A stretch of DNA of 64,000 nt from Silene latifolia (Eukaryota; Streptophyta; Magnoliopsida; Caryophyllales; Caryophyllaceae), in assembly GCF_048544455.1 (NCBI RefSeq), contig NC_133532.1, forward strand, positions 14,324,948 to 14,388,947. Direction: 5' to 3'. A program made the position numbers and the translations under genes. The notes below the pieces were generated by a model, which ran no database searches, was not told the DNA's origin, and worked only from the letters and a program-made list of their open reading frames with translations. Of the stretch, positions 21,573-34,700 are shown in pieces (the first letter of the stretch is position 1; each line of letters opens with the position of its first letter).

Positions 21573-23663
21573 AACTAACATTTGAAGCCAAGCAGCGTCT
21601 ATTGGTAACATGTGGTTAATATCAACTTACAGGACGTACAGTTGATGTCAAGTCTGAAGGCCAAGTGAAGTTTCCAAGTCAGTATGTCCAAATGTTGCTG
21701 CTGTCGAGTTGTTGATGTCAAGTTTGATGTTGGTCTTGTTGGGTACACCATTAGCCACAACTTGGATGCTCACTAAGCACCTCGATTATTGGAACACACC
21801 GCTGTCCCCGGCATCATTCTTTCCAGTGTCGTCAGTTCACACACCAATATCATGCCTTTTTTTTTTCCTTAAGCGTCCTAGTTGAAGGGATGTCGCAACT
21901 TGCAAATATACGAAGTACTTCTACTTACAGTTGACACGTCATCTTCGCCGTCTCCGTTCTTCTTGCTCTAGTCACCAAACAATGAACCACGGCTGCCAAT
22001 CTTCTTCCCTCACTTCCATCTTTAATTATATTCTTTTGTTTTCGTGGCTAGCCACATATTTTCATTTTCAATTCATGTCGTATTCTTGTGAAGGGACGGC
22101 TGTTCATATTGTTTATCGCTGTTTTCGCAAGAACTGAACCTTGACATATCGGAGGCCGTTTTCTTTGGCGTAGGGGATCAAATGAGGATTAGCTTGGCTA
22201 AGGTAACATAGACGAATGTTTTCGGTATTGCATTCTAATAATATGACATTTTGTGCTTAGGTAGATCGATTGTGCGTGTTATTGCATTGTTTGTAACGTT
22301 GTTATTGCGGTAGTTGTGTTGTTGCTGTGGCGATGATGTTTGTCCTGCTTTGTGTACAAGAACAGGGGAGTGTAGCTTTTGTGTGTGGTCGATACTACGA
22401 AGTTGTATTGAGTATTATACTTTGTTTTGGTGCATGAATATGATATGATTGATAACCATGCATATGTGTATATGTCATATGCTTTCTGCCAATTTGATTT
22501 TATTATTTGATCACATGATTTTGTTACTTTGCTATGTCGATCTTGTGCCGTTTGATTAACTTTCGAAACCTTTGTAAATCTTATTCTTTTTAAATAACTG
22601 ACTAACCTGACTATTAAAGGACTGTCTTACGCTATTTGCTACTGGCCGGTCTAGACTGTTAGGACTCATGTGGTTAATAATGGTTCATTTATTAATAACC
22701 GTAATTCTTGGAATAATATGTTTGATATGCTGAGTTAACTTACATAACCTTTAAAATTGGTTTGGGTTTATCAATTAGTTACATATCTTAGTGTGTCTTG
22801 GAAACGTTGTTCGGTTATCCCCTTCACTTGTATTCTAGTATCTGTGGTTATGGGTGGTCTAAGCAGATTCTGTTGTATGTCCGCTTCACTTGTATCCTAG
22901 TATCCCGGTTGTTTATAGGCTAATCTGGAGTCTATGGGGTCATCAGCCCGGATGTTTATAGGCTTGATGATTTGTCGAATCGGGATACGTTATCTCGAGA
23001 GTGTGGCCACACTTAGACTAGGTCCGTATATGATATCGTCGTCCTACCATAGGGATTAACAGTGATTGGTTTATCTTGACGTTTCTGAGTGCTAAGCTGT
23101 ATCCGATTGATTATGTTTTGTTTTTGTTAATGACATTTTGTATGCTAATCACCATATGGTTTATCCTATGTCCATATCACATGATCTTTGTTTATTGATT
23201 CATTCATACTAATTTGTCTATCTTTCGTACTCTGTTAATATTATTATGATGTAATATGGTTGGTAAAGCTCCTGAGTTGCTCCTCACTGAATTGTGGCTG
23301 CCATTCTTTTATGGCTGGCTGGTTGCAGATTATTGGATGTTATTATTTGCTGCTTGAGTTGATCTGGGATAGTGAGCGAGTTGGAAAAGAAATGTATTAA
23401 GTGTCTTTTTTTATTTAGTGATAATTCGGATTACCTCGATTATTCCGCCACCGAGGACATTTGTATTACTGAATTTCACTGTGCTTATCTTATTTTGTTG
23501 AACGAAAATAATTATGAGTGCTGCAGGAATCAATTAGGACATGTAATGCCTTTTTACCATAGTGATTAGTATCCTCTGACTCTCAGTGAAACTATTGACT
23601 CCCACTTAAAGCATTAACGTCTCATTATAGGCGGGGGATATTCGTCAATAGCTATAGGCGGGG
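21573..23663. other. Unclassified non-coding stretch
   Basis: No convincing coding sequence is seen. Part of 21573-21900 may be the 3' untranslated region of the importin-like gene. The stretch 21930-23340 has the texture of a decayed LTR or other repeat: a direct repeat of CTTCACTTGTATYCTAGTAT occurs at about 22824 and 22884, and a GTTTATAGGCT phrase occurs twice near 22910 and 22955. No termini, primer site or target duplication could be recognised. Confidence 0.4.
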
Positions 23664-23850
23664 GATATCCGTCTACTTTAAGCAAAACAGGTCAAATGTC
23701 ACCATCTTAACGCGAAAGGTCACCGGTACTATTTCCATGTGATAAAGTATAAACTACCTGTTGTAGCTTAGAAAATGGTACTGGTGACATTTGGCGTTAA
23801 GGTGGTGACATTTGACCTGTTTTACTTAAAGTGGGTGGATATTTAGTCTG
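23664..23850. mobile_element. Foldback MITE with about 70-bp inverted arms
   Basis: The left arm (about 23664-23736; marker AAAACAGGTCAAATGTCACC) is the near-complement of the right arm (about 23772-23847; marker GGTGACATTTGACCTGTTTT) around a short centre. The two arms would form a long hairpin. There is no coding sequence. The GGTGACATTT core also appears in the foldback at 47906-48091. Confidence 0.75.
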
Positions 23851-24092
23851 TTTGTAGTTATAAACGAATATACGCCGTCTATAAAAAGAATTTGTGTAAC
23901 TCAAATAAAAAGAATCACATCTGCAACCTCAATACTTGACTCATCTATAGCCTGATATTCAACAACACACCCTTCCCCAATTTGTTGGTCAACCTCGTAG
24001 TCCCAACAAGGAACCTCAATAGTGAATAATTATGTTTACTTCAGTCGTTGACATTAATGATTTTAATTACACGGCTCGTTACAAAAATAAAA

Positions 24093-24643
24093 GGAATATT
24101 CTACGGTGTACTCTCGAGTTTTTCAGTTTTTTATGTTGTACCCCTACATTTTTGAAATTCTATGGTGTAACCCTAAACTCTATATAGTAGTCTATACCAT
24201 GACCTTTTTTATTGTATTTGTTAACATAGTTTCTTAAATGACTATTAAATCGTATATTTACCATTCCAATTACTCGATAACCTACTCATTTACTTATTAG
24301 TTCGCCGAATTACTCGTTAACCCACCAAATAGTATATGAAACTAACTAAAAGTTCATCAAATCTCCATCATCATGTCATGAATCATAACAGATGTTTTTA
24401 ATAGTAGTTCGTGCCTTTTAAAGTGATTTGTGATGTTTCTCATATAGGATGATGATACAATATTAATAAGTTAGAATAAAGGTCAAATTACGGTTGTTTG
24501 ATAGTGATAAAGTTAATGGGGAGTTAAACGAGGTCATGATGGAGAAATAAGTATGAAGTTTAGGGGTACAATATAGAATGTAAAAAAAGGAGGGGTACAA
24601 CATAGAAAACCGAAAAACTCAGGGGTACACCATAGAATATCCC
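24093..24643. mobile_element. MITE with long inverted ends, Mutator-like
   Basis: The ends GGAATATTCTACGGTGTAC and GGGGTACACCATAGAATATC are inverted copies, and the similarity extends about 85 bp inward with GGGGTACAAC blocks. It is flanked by AAAATAAAA at 24084-24092 and 24644-24652, a 9-bp direct repeat as made by Mutator-like transposases, although its low complexity weakens that. The interior is non-coding. It sits inside the chromovirus-like remnant. Confidence 0.7.
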
Positions 24644-24652
24644 AAAATAAAA

Positions 24653-25597
24653 TCACTCTCTTTTGCTTGTTTCTCGGTCATCTCAATTGCATACACATAT
24701 CTAGAGGGTCTGGTGGCAGGAGTTTTAGATGGATTTGGTAATAAAATTGCATTTTTATTATCTATAGAAAGAAAAACAGATTTAGGTATAACAGAATTCT
24801 TATAGGTATAATAGAGTTGAGTTGTTTCCTACTAACGTGACAAGCATTCTCTTCCAATTTTTTCCCTTTGCGAAGAACTTGCCCTCAAGTTTCATTTTTA
24901 ACTTAAAATATGGAAAAAAAAACGCTCCACAAAATCATCATTTCCCATGTTGCATCATCCTTACTCCCATTTGACCATTGGATCAACAAGTAACATCATG
25001 CCATTTTCTTTCTTGACCATTTTTCTTTCCAATAATGTAATGGGCTCGGCCATAAGCTGATGCGTATTGTCCACAATTAGAGTTAGGATCAAGCTTCTTA
25101 AAGACCTTAGACCTATATGCTTTTTCAATTGAGAAACATGAAATACAGGATGTATTTCAGCTTTTTCAGGAAGATTTAGCTAGTTTGGATGCCACCTTTC
25201 CGATTAGAGCAATGACTTTAAAAGGAGCAAAGTATTTAGGGGATAACTTGTGACAAGACCCGTATACCACCGAATGTTATCTATAAGGTTGCAGCTTTAC
25301 ATAAACCAAATCGCTCACCATCAATTCCATACTAGTGCGATATTTGTCACTCGAATTTTTCATCGTGTCTTCAGCTCTCTTCAAATGGAATTTGAGCATT
25401 TGAATGCATGCTTCTCTTGGTGCCAAACTCCTCTCCACATCAGCTATGGGACTATCCCCATTAGTGTATGGTACATGGATATGAGGAGAGTGACCATACA
25501 CTACATCGTAGGGAGTAGTGCCTATCGAGGTATGAAAATTACTATTATACCACTGCTCAGCTAGTGGTATCCAATTGGCCCATTTATCAGTTTTTCC
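24653..25597 (-). mobile_element. Ty3 LTR element remnant, integrase C-terminal part
   Basis: Read on the minus strand, 25597 to about 25270 encodes integrase C-terminal motifs (WYNSNFHTSIGTTPYDVVYG, then DLVYVKLQPYR), followed to about 25050 by LSPKYFAPFKVIA and IHPVFHVSQLKK, the linker after the Ty3 integrase core. The rest to 24653 is a 3' coding tail, and 23890-24080 beyond the MITE may continue it. Everything upstream in the element is replaced by an LTR fragment at 25598. It is a broken fossil with several breaks. Confidence 0.7.
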
Positions 25598-25925
25598 TGT
25601 AACACCCTCAATTACCCGGTCAAGATAATTAGGAGTGATATTATCTCGGTTTTCTGAGGTAGTGCATCAAAACTCCAATCAAGAACATTTATTAAAGTCC
25701 ATAGTTTAATGAAATACATAAAATGAATTATACAATACACAAAGTCTCAAATTTCAACAACTCTAATGAAATCTACATTGATATCATATGACCACTCGGC
25801 TAAACTCTTAATGTCCAAAGCTCGACCCATATCCCGATCATTACCAACTCTGAAACCTACAATCCACTGTTTCCCATATAACCGGAAATGTCATATGGAT
25901 CATCACAAGCCACCATAATTAATTT
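25598..25925 (-). repeat. Chromovirus-like LTR fragment
   Basis: The fragment starts TGTAACACCCTCAATT at 25598 inside the integrase remnant, so on the minus strand it is the 3' end of an LTR ending GTTACA. It runs about 330 bp before meeting the poly(T) start of the LINE at 25928. It is a different subfamily from the LTRs at 26596 and 39593. No partner end or target duplication was found. Confidence 0.5.
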
Positions 25926-25927
25926 TA

Positions 25928-26590
25928 TTTTTTTTTTGGTGAAATGTGAAAATTCCATTAATAATCAATATAGTACATCACCATACATAGATTTGTAAGA
26001 ACACTACTTAAAACATGTCTCCCATTAGGCAATTAAACTTACTTGCCTGACCCATGTTCTTTCCCGAATACTTACCTTGTCAATACCTAACAACGCTAAA
26101 CTATAAACTAAACTCTCCTTAACTTTTTTAACTATGCACATTGGATGTTGTACATAGCTTCCAACCCTGCAACAGTTTCGACTTTCCAAGATGAAGCATA
26201 CTAAGCTTGCAATTGCTGCCAATGCTATCTTCTTTTTCAACAGAGATCTGCATCTCCAAGTTAGTCCCCAACTAGGCATAGCTCCCATGCAATGGAAGCC
26301 CAACCAACTCTCTAAAATCTGCATACAATGCTTGCTATAAATGCAGTAAAAAAGCAGATGGGTGTGTGTTTCTTGTCCATTACCACATAGATACCACAAT
26401 CCATCATTGAGGACCTCAAACTGTAACAGCCCGTCCTTTGTGAGAAGTCAGTTTTGTACAAATAACTAGTTGATGAAATTAATTTTGGGTAGACAGAGCT
26501 TATTCCAGGCATAAAGAAGCCATGTAACCTTCACATACTCTTCTACCAGCCACTAATATACCACCTACACTGAATATTCATCTTGTAACC
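25928..26590 (-). mobile_element. LINE, 3' segment (zinc-binding RT domain and poly-A)
   Basis: On the minus strand this is the last part of a LINE: the reverse transcriptase zinc-binding domain (LWYLCGNGQETHTHLLFYC, about 26403-26350), a hydrophobic C-terminus, a stop near 26025 and a 3' untranslated region ending in an A-rich run (T-rich at 25928-25940). It continues the segment at 39051-39587; the break is the solo LTR insertion with AGTTA repeats at 26591-26595 and 39046-39050. Several in-frame stops show it is inactive. Confidence 0.8.
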
Positions 26591-27774
26591 AGTTATGTAA
26601 CACCCCCTCATACCAAGGGACCTTACCAAGGACTACCCTAGCATGAAAGACTGTTACCATCTCGATTGCCCGAGGTTAGTATATCAAAGTTAACAATCCA
26701 AAATACATTTATTTAAAGTGCAACTGAGTTTAACGATTACATGTTTCAAAATCAAACCAAAGTACAACTGTGAAAAAGTCCAACAACTACAAAGAATGAA
26801 AGCTAAGTCTCTTGACGGCGGAAGCTAGACTCGAGCGATGACTCCCCATTACTGTCCCATAGCTAAAGAACTGCATCACCTGTCACAATCTGCTCACCAT
26901 CCCCGAATGGATCACCACAGATTTTATAAAAACAACAACGGGGTCAGTTACTGAATAATCAAAGTAAGACAAGTACAAAAGGCAACCAGTTGATCCTCCT
27001 CCTCCTCCGATATCCCGATCTCACACAGTAACCGACTACACACCGAGGTATGTAGCCCTGCCAGATTACCCATCGCAACAGGTAATCCTCGCCGCCAGTG
27101 GGGGACCGCAGCCAATCCCCACCTAAGTCCCGCTCATCAACGAGCGATATCCATGTCCCTTAATGTGCACATCCCCTCCCGTGACGGGTTCTACGGAGGG
27201 CGAACTAGAGTGTGAAGTCACTCCCGCAAGTGACTCCACCACAATAATCACAACACCAACACCACACTCACACCAACACCAAGACTCCCACAAAGATCAG
27301 TAGACAATTAATCGTACACAATACAATACAATCTCAAATCAATTAAACAGGAACTGAGTAGGGAAACCCTACCTTAGCACAACTGCAAGAGATATAAGTA
27401 AGGCAATCTAGAACGGCTCCTCTACGAAGTCTCCACCTAACACAATCACATAAACAACAATCACCATATGCAAAACCCCCATTTTTCCAATTCATAATTC
27501 AAGCCAAACCCTAAAGATTAAGCAAGGAATTTAGGGAAAAACAAGGACTTACCGACGATAGAACAAAAGATGAAGGAACTTGCTAACGATCACACACACT
27601 AGGGAGAGATTTGGAGAGGATTAGAGCGTCGTTGAGTGTGTAGGTTTTGTAAAATTGTAATTAGAAACTGATTAACGCGTTTATATAATTCTAATCATCT
27701 CCAAATCAAACCGCGGAAAAGACACTCGTTAGACCGGATACTCGGTCGAGTATAAAGTATACTCGGCTGAGTAC

Positions 27775-29149
27775 TGTTGGACCTTTAGTCCTAATTAATT
27801 GTTTTGATAATGACAGTAATGATTTGTATGTGGACTTAATATATAAACATATGCGTGTAATTGTGTGCTTAAGTTTTAATTTAGAAAGGAACAATTACAA
27901 AGACGCAAGCTTGAAGTTTGGACCAAGGAGGTACAACTTCAAATACATTTGATCGATGCATTCAAGCGAGATCAAGATTGGAAATCAGCCACGAGACTCA
28001 AGATGAGAGACTTGTGAAGAGACGATTCGTTTACTGAAGATCTACTGAAGATTAGATAGTATAGGTCGTCATCCGGTAATGGTTTTACTTTGTTTGATTT
28101 AAAGGTTAATGAAGTTATGACCTAATAGACATAACTTCATTGCTAGACAAAAATGATGCGTTAATTTTTGGAAAATATATTTTTAATGGTTTATAAAAAT
28201 AAGAGAGTATTTATTTTGGTTGGAATTAATTAATTAGAATTTAAGTTAAATAAACTATTGGTTTGTAATACGATATTTATATCGTCATGCAACCTAGGGC
28301 TTTAACTAAATTCTATCTCGATTTGTTGCGGGCTATAGAAGCAAGAATGGACCGAAGGAGGCCTTGGGCCGGCCGAACCCTAGGGAGGCCGAAACCCTAG
28401 GTGGTCGAACCCTAGGAGGCCGAACCCTAGGAGGCCAAAACTCCCTTCCTTTGCTTCTTACTTGTTCATCAAGTTATTTGTTTCCAGAATATTCCTATGC
28501 CCTAATTCCAGAACCTTCCAAACCCTAATTCACTCTACTATAAATACTCTCATTCATTCAACATTAATTGTTGACACACACATCTACAAATTTCAAGAGA
28601 GAAAAATATTTTTAAGCAAAAATCATTTGAGCTTTAATTCTTATTTTCTTATTTGCTTATACAAAAATCACGCATCAAATTTGTCAATCACTCGAAGAAA
28701 AATCGTTATAGGATATTAAATACACAAGGATAGTATACTCACTCGCATAACGTGAGATTAGTATTTGTCGTTGTATTTTTCTTATTAACGTAAGAGCAAC
28801 CTAGAGTATTTAGCGATACTCAATCTGAGTTATAATCATATAGTTGATTATACGAGTGGATTGGTAATTTTTGTAATCCGGAGAAATGTACTAAAAATTA
28901 TTAATCGAGAATAGTGGACGTAGGTTTCGACTTGTGGCCGAACCACTTCAAAATCTGTGTGTCTCTCTTTCTCTCTCTCTCTTTATTTGTTATTTCGATT
29001 TTGCACTTATTATTAATAATTTAATTAGTTGATTTTAATCAATAAAATCAAGTAATTAATTTATATCATATATTTCAAAAAAGCGGTCATCGTTTTTAAT
29101 ACTCAATTCACCCCCCCCCTTCTTTCGTATTCGATCAATAGACTCCACA
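27775..29149 (+). repeat. 5' LTR of the Sirevirus
   Basis: It runs 1375 bp from TGTTGGACC to ACTCCACA and is almost identical to 37526-38902. It contains four copies of a GGCCGAACCCTAGG-type repeat at 28365-28437 and a TATA-like TATAAATACTC near 28540, a likely promoter. Confidence 0.95.
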
Positions 29150-29151
29150 AT

Positions 29152-29164
29152 TGGTATCAGAGCT
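29152..29164 (+). other. Primer binding site, initiator tRNA-Met type
   Basis: TGGTATCAGAGCT lies two bases after the LTR end. TGGTATCAGAGC is complementary to the 3' end of plant initiator tRNA-Met and is the usual Copia primer site. Confidence 0.95.
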
Positions 29165-29252
29165 TCGTGCTCTTGATAGCCTAACAGCTAGAGTTGATCG
29201 TTTTTTTGTAGTCTATTTATCGTCTTTTCCATTTGCATTTATTTTTTATCAA

Positions 29253-31764
29253 ATGGATTCCAAACACCTAAAGTGTCCTATATTCAATGGGAAGAACTAT
29301 GGTTTATGGAAAAATATGATGACTCACTTCATTAAGGGAAACGACTGGGAGTGTTGGTTGATTATCAAGAATGGTCCTAATAAGATCTTACTTGCAACCA
29401 GTAATGGCACTACCGTCGAAAAGAAAGAAGAAGACTATATTGAGGCGGATTATAAAAAGGCTGAGAAGAATTCAAAAGCAATAAGCTTATTGCAAAACGG
29501 TATGATTGCCACTGAATTCGATCGTTTCTCAACCAGTTCATCTGCCAAGGAAATATGGGATGGTCTAGAATTAGCCTATGAGGGAACCACTGTTGTCAAA
29601 AAGCAACGTATGGCATTACTAATGCGAAAATACGAGTTGTTTGCCATGGAGCAAAACGAGTCAGTTGATAGCATGTCCTCTCGCTTTTCTAGCATCATCA
29701 ATGATTTGAAAAATTTAGGAAGAACTTTTGACTCGAGGAAATTGCTAGAAAAATACTCAGAAGTATGTCTGAGATGGAGACACAAAGTATCTGTCATAGA
29801 AGAATGTAAGGACCTAACTTCATTATCCTATCAGGAGCTACTCGGAACCTTAATGGCTCACGAGATTACTCTGAATCAGGATGAGGAGGAAGTTAGCACA
29901 AGCAAAAAGATGGCCTTACAAGTGAGTCTAGCAAAGTTGATGATTCTTGGATATTGAAGATGAAACTGCGTTGCTTATTAAACGTCTTAAGAAAAGGTCT
30001 TTCTTTCAAAATCAAAATAAGACAAATAACAAATCAAAGCAAACTCCCAAGAAAACTGTTGAGTCAAAAGGGTCTTTCTCTAACCCTGGATGCTTCAAGT
30101 GTGGTGATATTGATCACATGATCAAAGATTGCCCAACATGGAAGAAAATTAAAGACAAAAATCAACGTGACAAAACAAAGAAGGAGTTCAAGCAAGTCTT
30201 GATGGCTTATTGTTGGGGAGACCTGGACATTGAAAATGACGAGTCCGAAGAAGAAGAAGAAGAAGTCAACGTTTGTCTAAGTAGCGTCAGTCTTGGCCTA
30301 TTCTCCGAAAGCGACAATGAAAGCAATGCTTCAAATGCTGAGAAGTGTCTTGTTGGAAACTCGGATTCAGATTCAGAAGATGAAGAGGTAAGTCTTCTTG
30401 AACTTAAAAAGCAAGTTAATAGATTCTCTAAGAGTGATTTAGTTAAGACCTTTGAACAAACCCTCAATATAGTTCATGAACAGAAATTAGAATTAAAAGA
30501 CCTTAGGGAACAAATCCTAGACATTGCTGAGGAAAACCAACTTCTAAAAGCCAACGCCAAAAAGCTCAAATCTAAAGTTATGGCTACTCCAGCTACAACT
30601 TCAGATATGACGAATGCTGAGAAGAACGCTCTTGAATTAAAAGTTAAGGCTAGTGATGCCATAACTTCAGAGCTTAAACTTAACATTAAGAATCTTCAAG
30701 CTAAAGTTACGGCTAGTGATGCCATAACTTCAGAGCTTAAACTTAACATTAAGCATCTTCAAGCTAAAGTTACAGCTAGTGATGTTATAACTTCTGAGTT
30801 GAAGAAAGTCAATGAGATTCTAAAAGATGAGCTTAATGACAAAGATAGTGTGGTTTCCGAACACAAGAGAGAAATTGTATTTCTCTCTAAGCAATTGGAT
30901 GAAACTAGTAATAGTATGTCCAAACTTAAGGAACAACATGAAATTGAGAAACGTGTCTTAAATGAACGTTTTGATAAATTTCGTGATAACTTCGAGAAAG
31001 GTAGCTCTTCCAAGGATTCAAATGAAGATAATTCAAAATGTGAAAAAGAAATTGAGTCCTTGAAAGAATTACTTTTACATGCTCGAAAAGTTCATGATAA
31101 GTGGGAAGGAAGCACAAAAGTTCTAAACTTCCTTACTGAACAATCTGACAATAACATGAAGATGGGACTTGGTCATGAATGCTATAGCCGTAGAGACCAT
31201 GATAAATGCAAATCCAATCCTTCTGAAAATGATTTTGAAAAAGAAAATACGTTAATCTTCCGAATACTTGATTTGCAATTCTTTGTGGCTCTCTTTGGAC
31301 ATATACAAGTCAATTGTGTCAAACTTGCTTGGGATAAGAAAAAGAATGTTGAAACTGTTAAGACTTGTGATTTCATAGTGGAAGATGATGTCTCTACTAT
31401 AGATGAACCTAACGACAATGAAGAACGCAATAATGAGTTTAGATGGACTTATGATATGGCTTTTGATTACTCATCTGTTCCTTCAAAATCAAACAAAATA
31501 AATGAGAATCGAAAGCATACATTCAAGCCTAAAGTTCATAACCCTAAACCTAAAGCGTCTCATGAAGGTACTAGACCTAAAGCTACTTTCGATAGAACAA
31601 AACCTAGAGTACCTTATGTTCCGATTGTTAGACAAAGACCAAGACAACCCAATGTTAAAGCCAAAAGAATAATAAGACAAGTATGGGTTAGAAAGGATCA
31701 AATATATAGAATTACTAACCATAAAGGACCCAACCTAGCTTGGGTACCTAAAAGTTGTATTTGA
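29253..31764 (+). other. gag: Sirevirus gag region
   Basis: The region opens with a Copia gag domain (MDSKHLKCPIFNGKNYGLWK, then KEIWDGLELAYEGT and a stretch ending in MAHEITLNQDEEE). A CCHC zinc knuckle (CFKCGDIDHMIKDC, about 30091-30132) follows, then a glutamate-rich patch and a long heptad-rich coiled coil (about 30390-31010) with two near-identical repeats of 75 bp (about 30630-30780). The C-terminal part is basic. Such long coiled-coil gags are known in Sireviruses. Part of a broken retrotransposon fossil. Confidence 0.8.
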
Positions 31765-31789
31765 TTCATTTGCAGGTAGAAGTGAAAGA

Positions 31790-34700
31790 AAATAATCTAT
31801 GGTATCTCGACAGTGGATGCTCGAGACACATGACAGAGAACAGAAATCTTTTTCTTTCACTAGAGCCCTTCTTTGGTGGCAAGGTTACCTTTGGAGATAA
31901 TAAGAAGGGTACGATTATTGGAGTAGGAAAAATTGGAATTTCAACCTCTCATTCAATCGATAAAGTATATCTGGTACTAGTAATGTTTTACTTGAGGGTC
32001 ACCGTATGAGGAATGTGTATATGATTGACTTAAATGTTGTCAATACAAATTCCTTTGCGTGTATGAAAGTAACTTCCGATGAGTCTTGCTTGTGGCACAA
32101 GAGGTTTGCACACATCCTCTTTTAAACCTAAGAGAATAGTTAGCACTAAACGACCACTTGAGATGGTACACATGGATTTATGTGGACCTATGAGAGTTAG
32201 AAGCCGTGGTGGATCAAAGTATGTATTTGTTCTAGTCGATGATTACTCAAGGTATGTCTGGCCAATCCTTCTTTCCTCTAAAGATGAAACTTTCGATGAA
32301 TTTGTGGTATTAATGAAGCTTGCCCAAAATAAATATGATAATAAGCTTATTTCGATTCGGACGGATCACGGCACGGAATTTGATAATCAATTGTTTATAG
32401 AATATTGTATGGAAAATGGTGTGGGACATAACTTCTCCGCACCACGTACCCCACAACAAAACGGTGTCGTGGAACGTATGAATCGAACCTTAGAGGATAT
32501 GGCTCGTACTATGCTTTTGTGTAGTGGCCTTCCTAGAAGCTTTTGGGCAGAAGCTGTTAGTACCGCATGCTATGTGCATAATAGAGTTATGATCCGACCT
32601 ATTTTGAAAAAGACTCCCTATGAACTTTTAAGAGGGAGAAAACCCAATATATCACATCTCCGTTGTTTCGGGAGCAAATGTTTTGTTCATAATAATGGAA
32701 AAGAAAATTTAGGAAAGTTTGACCCCCGAAGTGATGAAGCTGTATTTCTGGGATATTCGGATCATAGTAAAGCTTACAAAGTGTTCAATAAAAGAACCTT
32801 GCGCATAGAAGAAAGTGTTCATGTTCGCTTTGACGAAGATAATGTGTTTGATAAAGTTGAACAGGAAGAAGAGGATCCAGATGAGCCCGATTTCTTTCTA
32901 GCAAGAAATGAGCCTTTAAATGAAGATGAAGATATTCAAGGTATCAATGATGAACTAGAAAATTCTGCAAACAATCCTAAGAGAAGTGATGAGTCCATAG
33001 TTAATGATACTATCGACCCTTCTTTGGATAAAGAAAGAGATCTTGAAGTTATACCTAATGATGTTGTAACTTCCGATCCAAATCATGATATTTCTAATAA
33101 AGTTAGTGATGCTTCAAGAAAATCCGAGTCCAACTCGGGGGAACAAATCATGATTCTTCGTGCAGATGATGCTAGTCCATCAAATGATAATGAGCCTAGA
33201 GTTCTCAAAAAGTGGAAACATCAAAGCTCCCACCCTTTGGACAAAATCCTAGGGGATCTAGAGCAAGGCATTAAAACTAGAAGGTCCTTGAATAATTTAC
33301 GCTTTCGTTCTTTTCGTTTCTATCAACTATTGAACCTACCAATATTAAAGAAGCTCTTGCTGAACCTGATTGGATAACCGCTATGCAAGATGAGCTTCAA
33401 CAATTCGACTTGATAAGGTATGGCACTTAGTGCCACGACCTAGTGATCGAACTGTTATTGGTACTAGATGGGTGTTTAGAAACAAATTGGACGATACAGG
33501 ACTTATCACAAGAAACAAGGCACGACTAGTTGTCCAAGGCTACAATCAACAAGAAGGGATCGATTATGATGAGACCTTTGCACCCGTAGCAAGACTTGAG
33601 GCTATACGTCTCATTATTGCCTTTGCTGCTCATAAAGGAATGAAACTGTTCCAAATGGACGTTAAGACTGCATTTCTTAATGGTTATTTGAAGGAAGAAG
33701 TCTATGTAGAACAACCTCCTGGATTTTTAGATAGCAAGTTTCAAAACCATGTCTATAAATTAGACAAAGCTTTATATGGTTTGAAACAAGCTCCAAGGGC
33801 ATGGTATGACAGATTATCCAAGTTTTTGTTACAAAATAATTTTACAAGAGGATCTGTCGATAAAACCCTGTTCCTAAAATCCGAGGGTTCTAATTTACTT
33901 GTTGTACAAATTTATGTAGACGACATTATATTCAGTTCTACTAATGAAAAATTGTGCAACTATTTTTCTGATCTAATGACTTCTGAGTTTGAAATGAGCA
34001 TGATGGGAGAACTGAAGTACTTTCTAGGCTTACAAATTCAACAAACAAAGGATGGTATAAAGATACACCAACAAAAATATATCAAGGAACTAATCCGAAA
34101 GTTCGGTATGGAAAATGCAAAATCATACGATACACCTATGGTACCTGAAAAGAAGATGACTATAGATGAACATGGTAAGTGTGTCGATGAGACTACATAT
34201 CGAGGTATGATTGGTTCACTTTTATATTTAAGCGCAAGTCGTCGATATAATGTATAGTGTATGTGTCGTGCGCGATATCAATCGTGTCCTAAAGAGTCAC
34301 ATATGATTGCAGTTAAACGTATCTTGAGATATTTAATTGGTACATCTAATTTATACTTATGGTATCCACTTGAGTGTAATTTCCATCTAGTAGGATATTC
34401 AGATGCAGATTATGCAGGATGTTCTTTAGATAGGAAAAGCACATCTGGGTATGCAACGTTTGTTGGACCTTGTATTATCACATGGGGATCAAAGAAGCAA
34501 AATTCAGTTGCAATGTCTTTTTGAGTATGTATCTCTGCGGATGGTATGTTCTCAATTACTTTGGTTAAAGCAACAACTATGTGATTATGGTATAAATGTA
34601 GGTCGTATGCCTATTATGTGTGACAATACGAGTGCTATAGTTATTTCTAAGAACCCGCCCAAAGACTCGAGGACCAAACATATAGATATTCGACACCATT

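Noticed and set aside
21931-22137. 68-codon frame downstream of the importin-like gene
   Set aside because: No recognisable domain and no supporting splice or promoter context; could not be supported as a gene.
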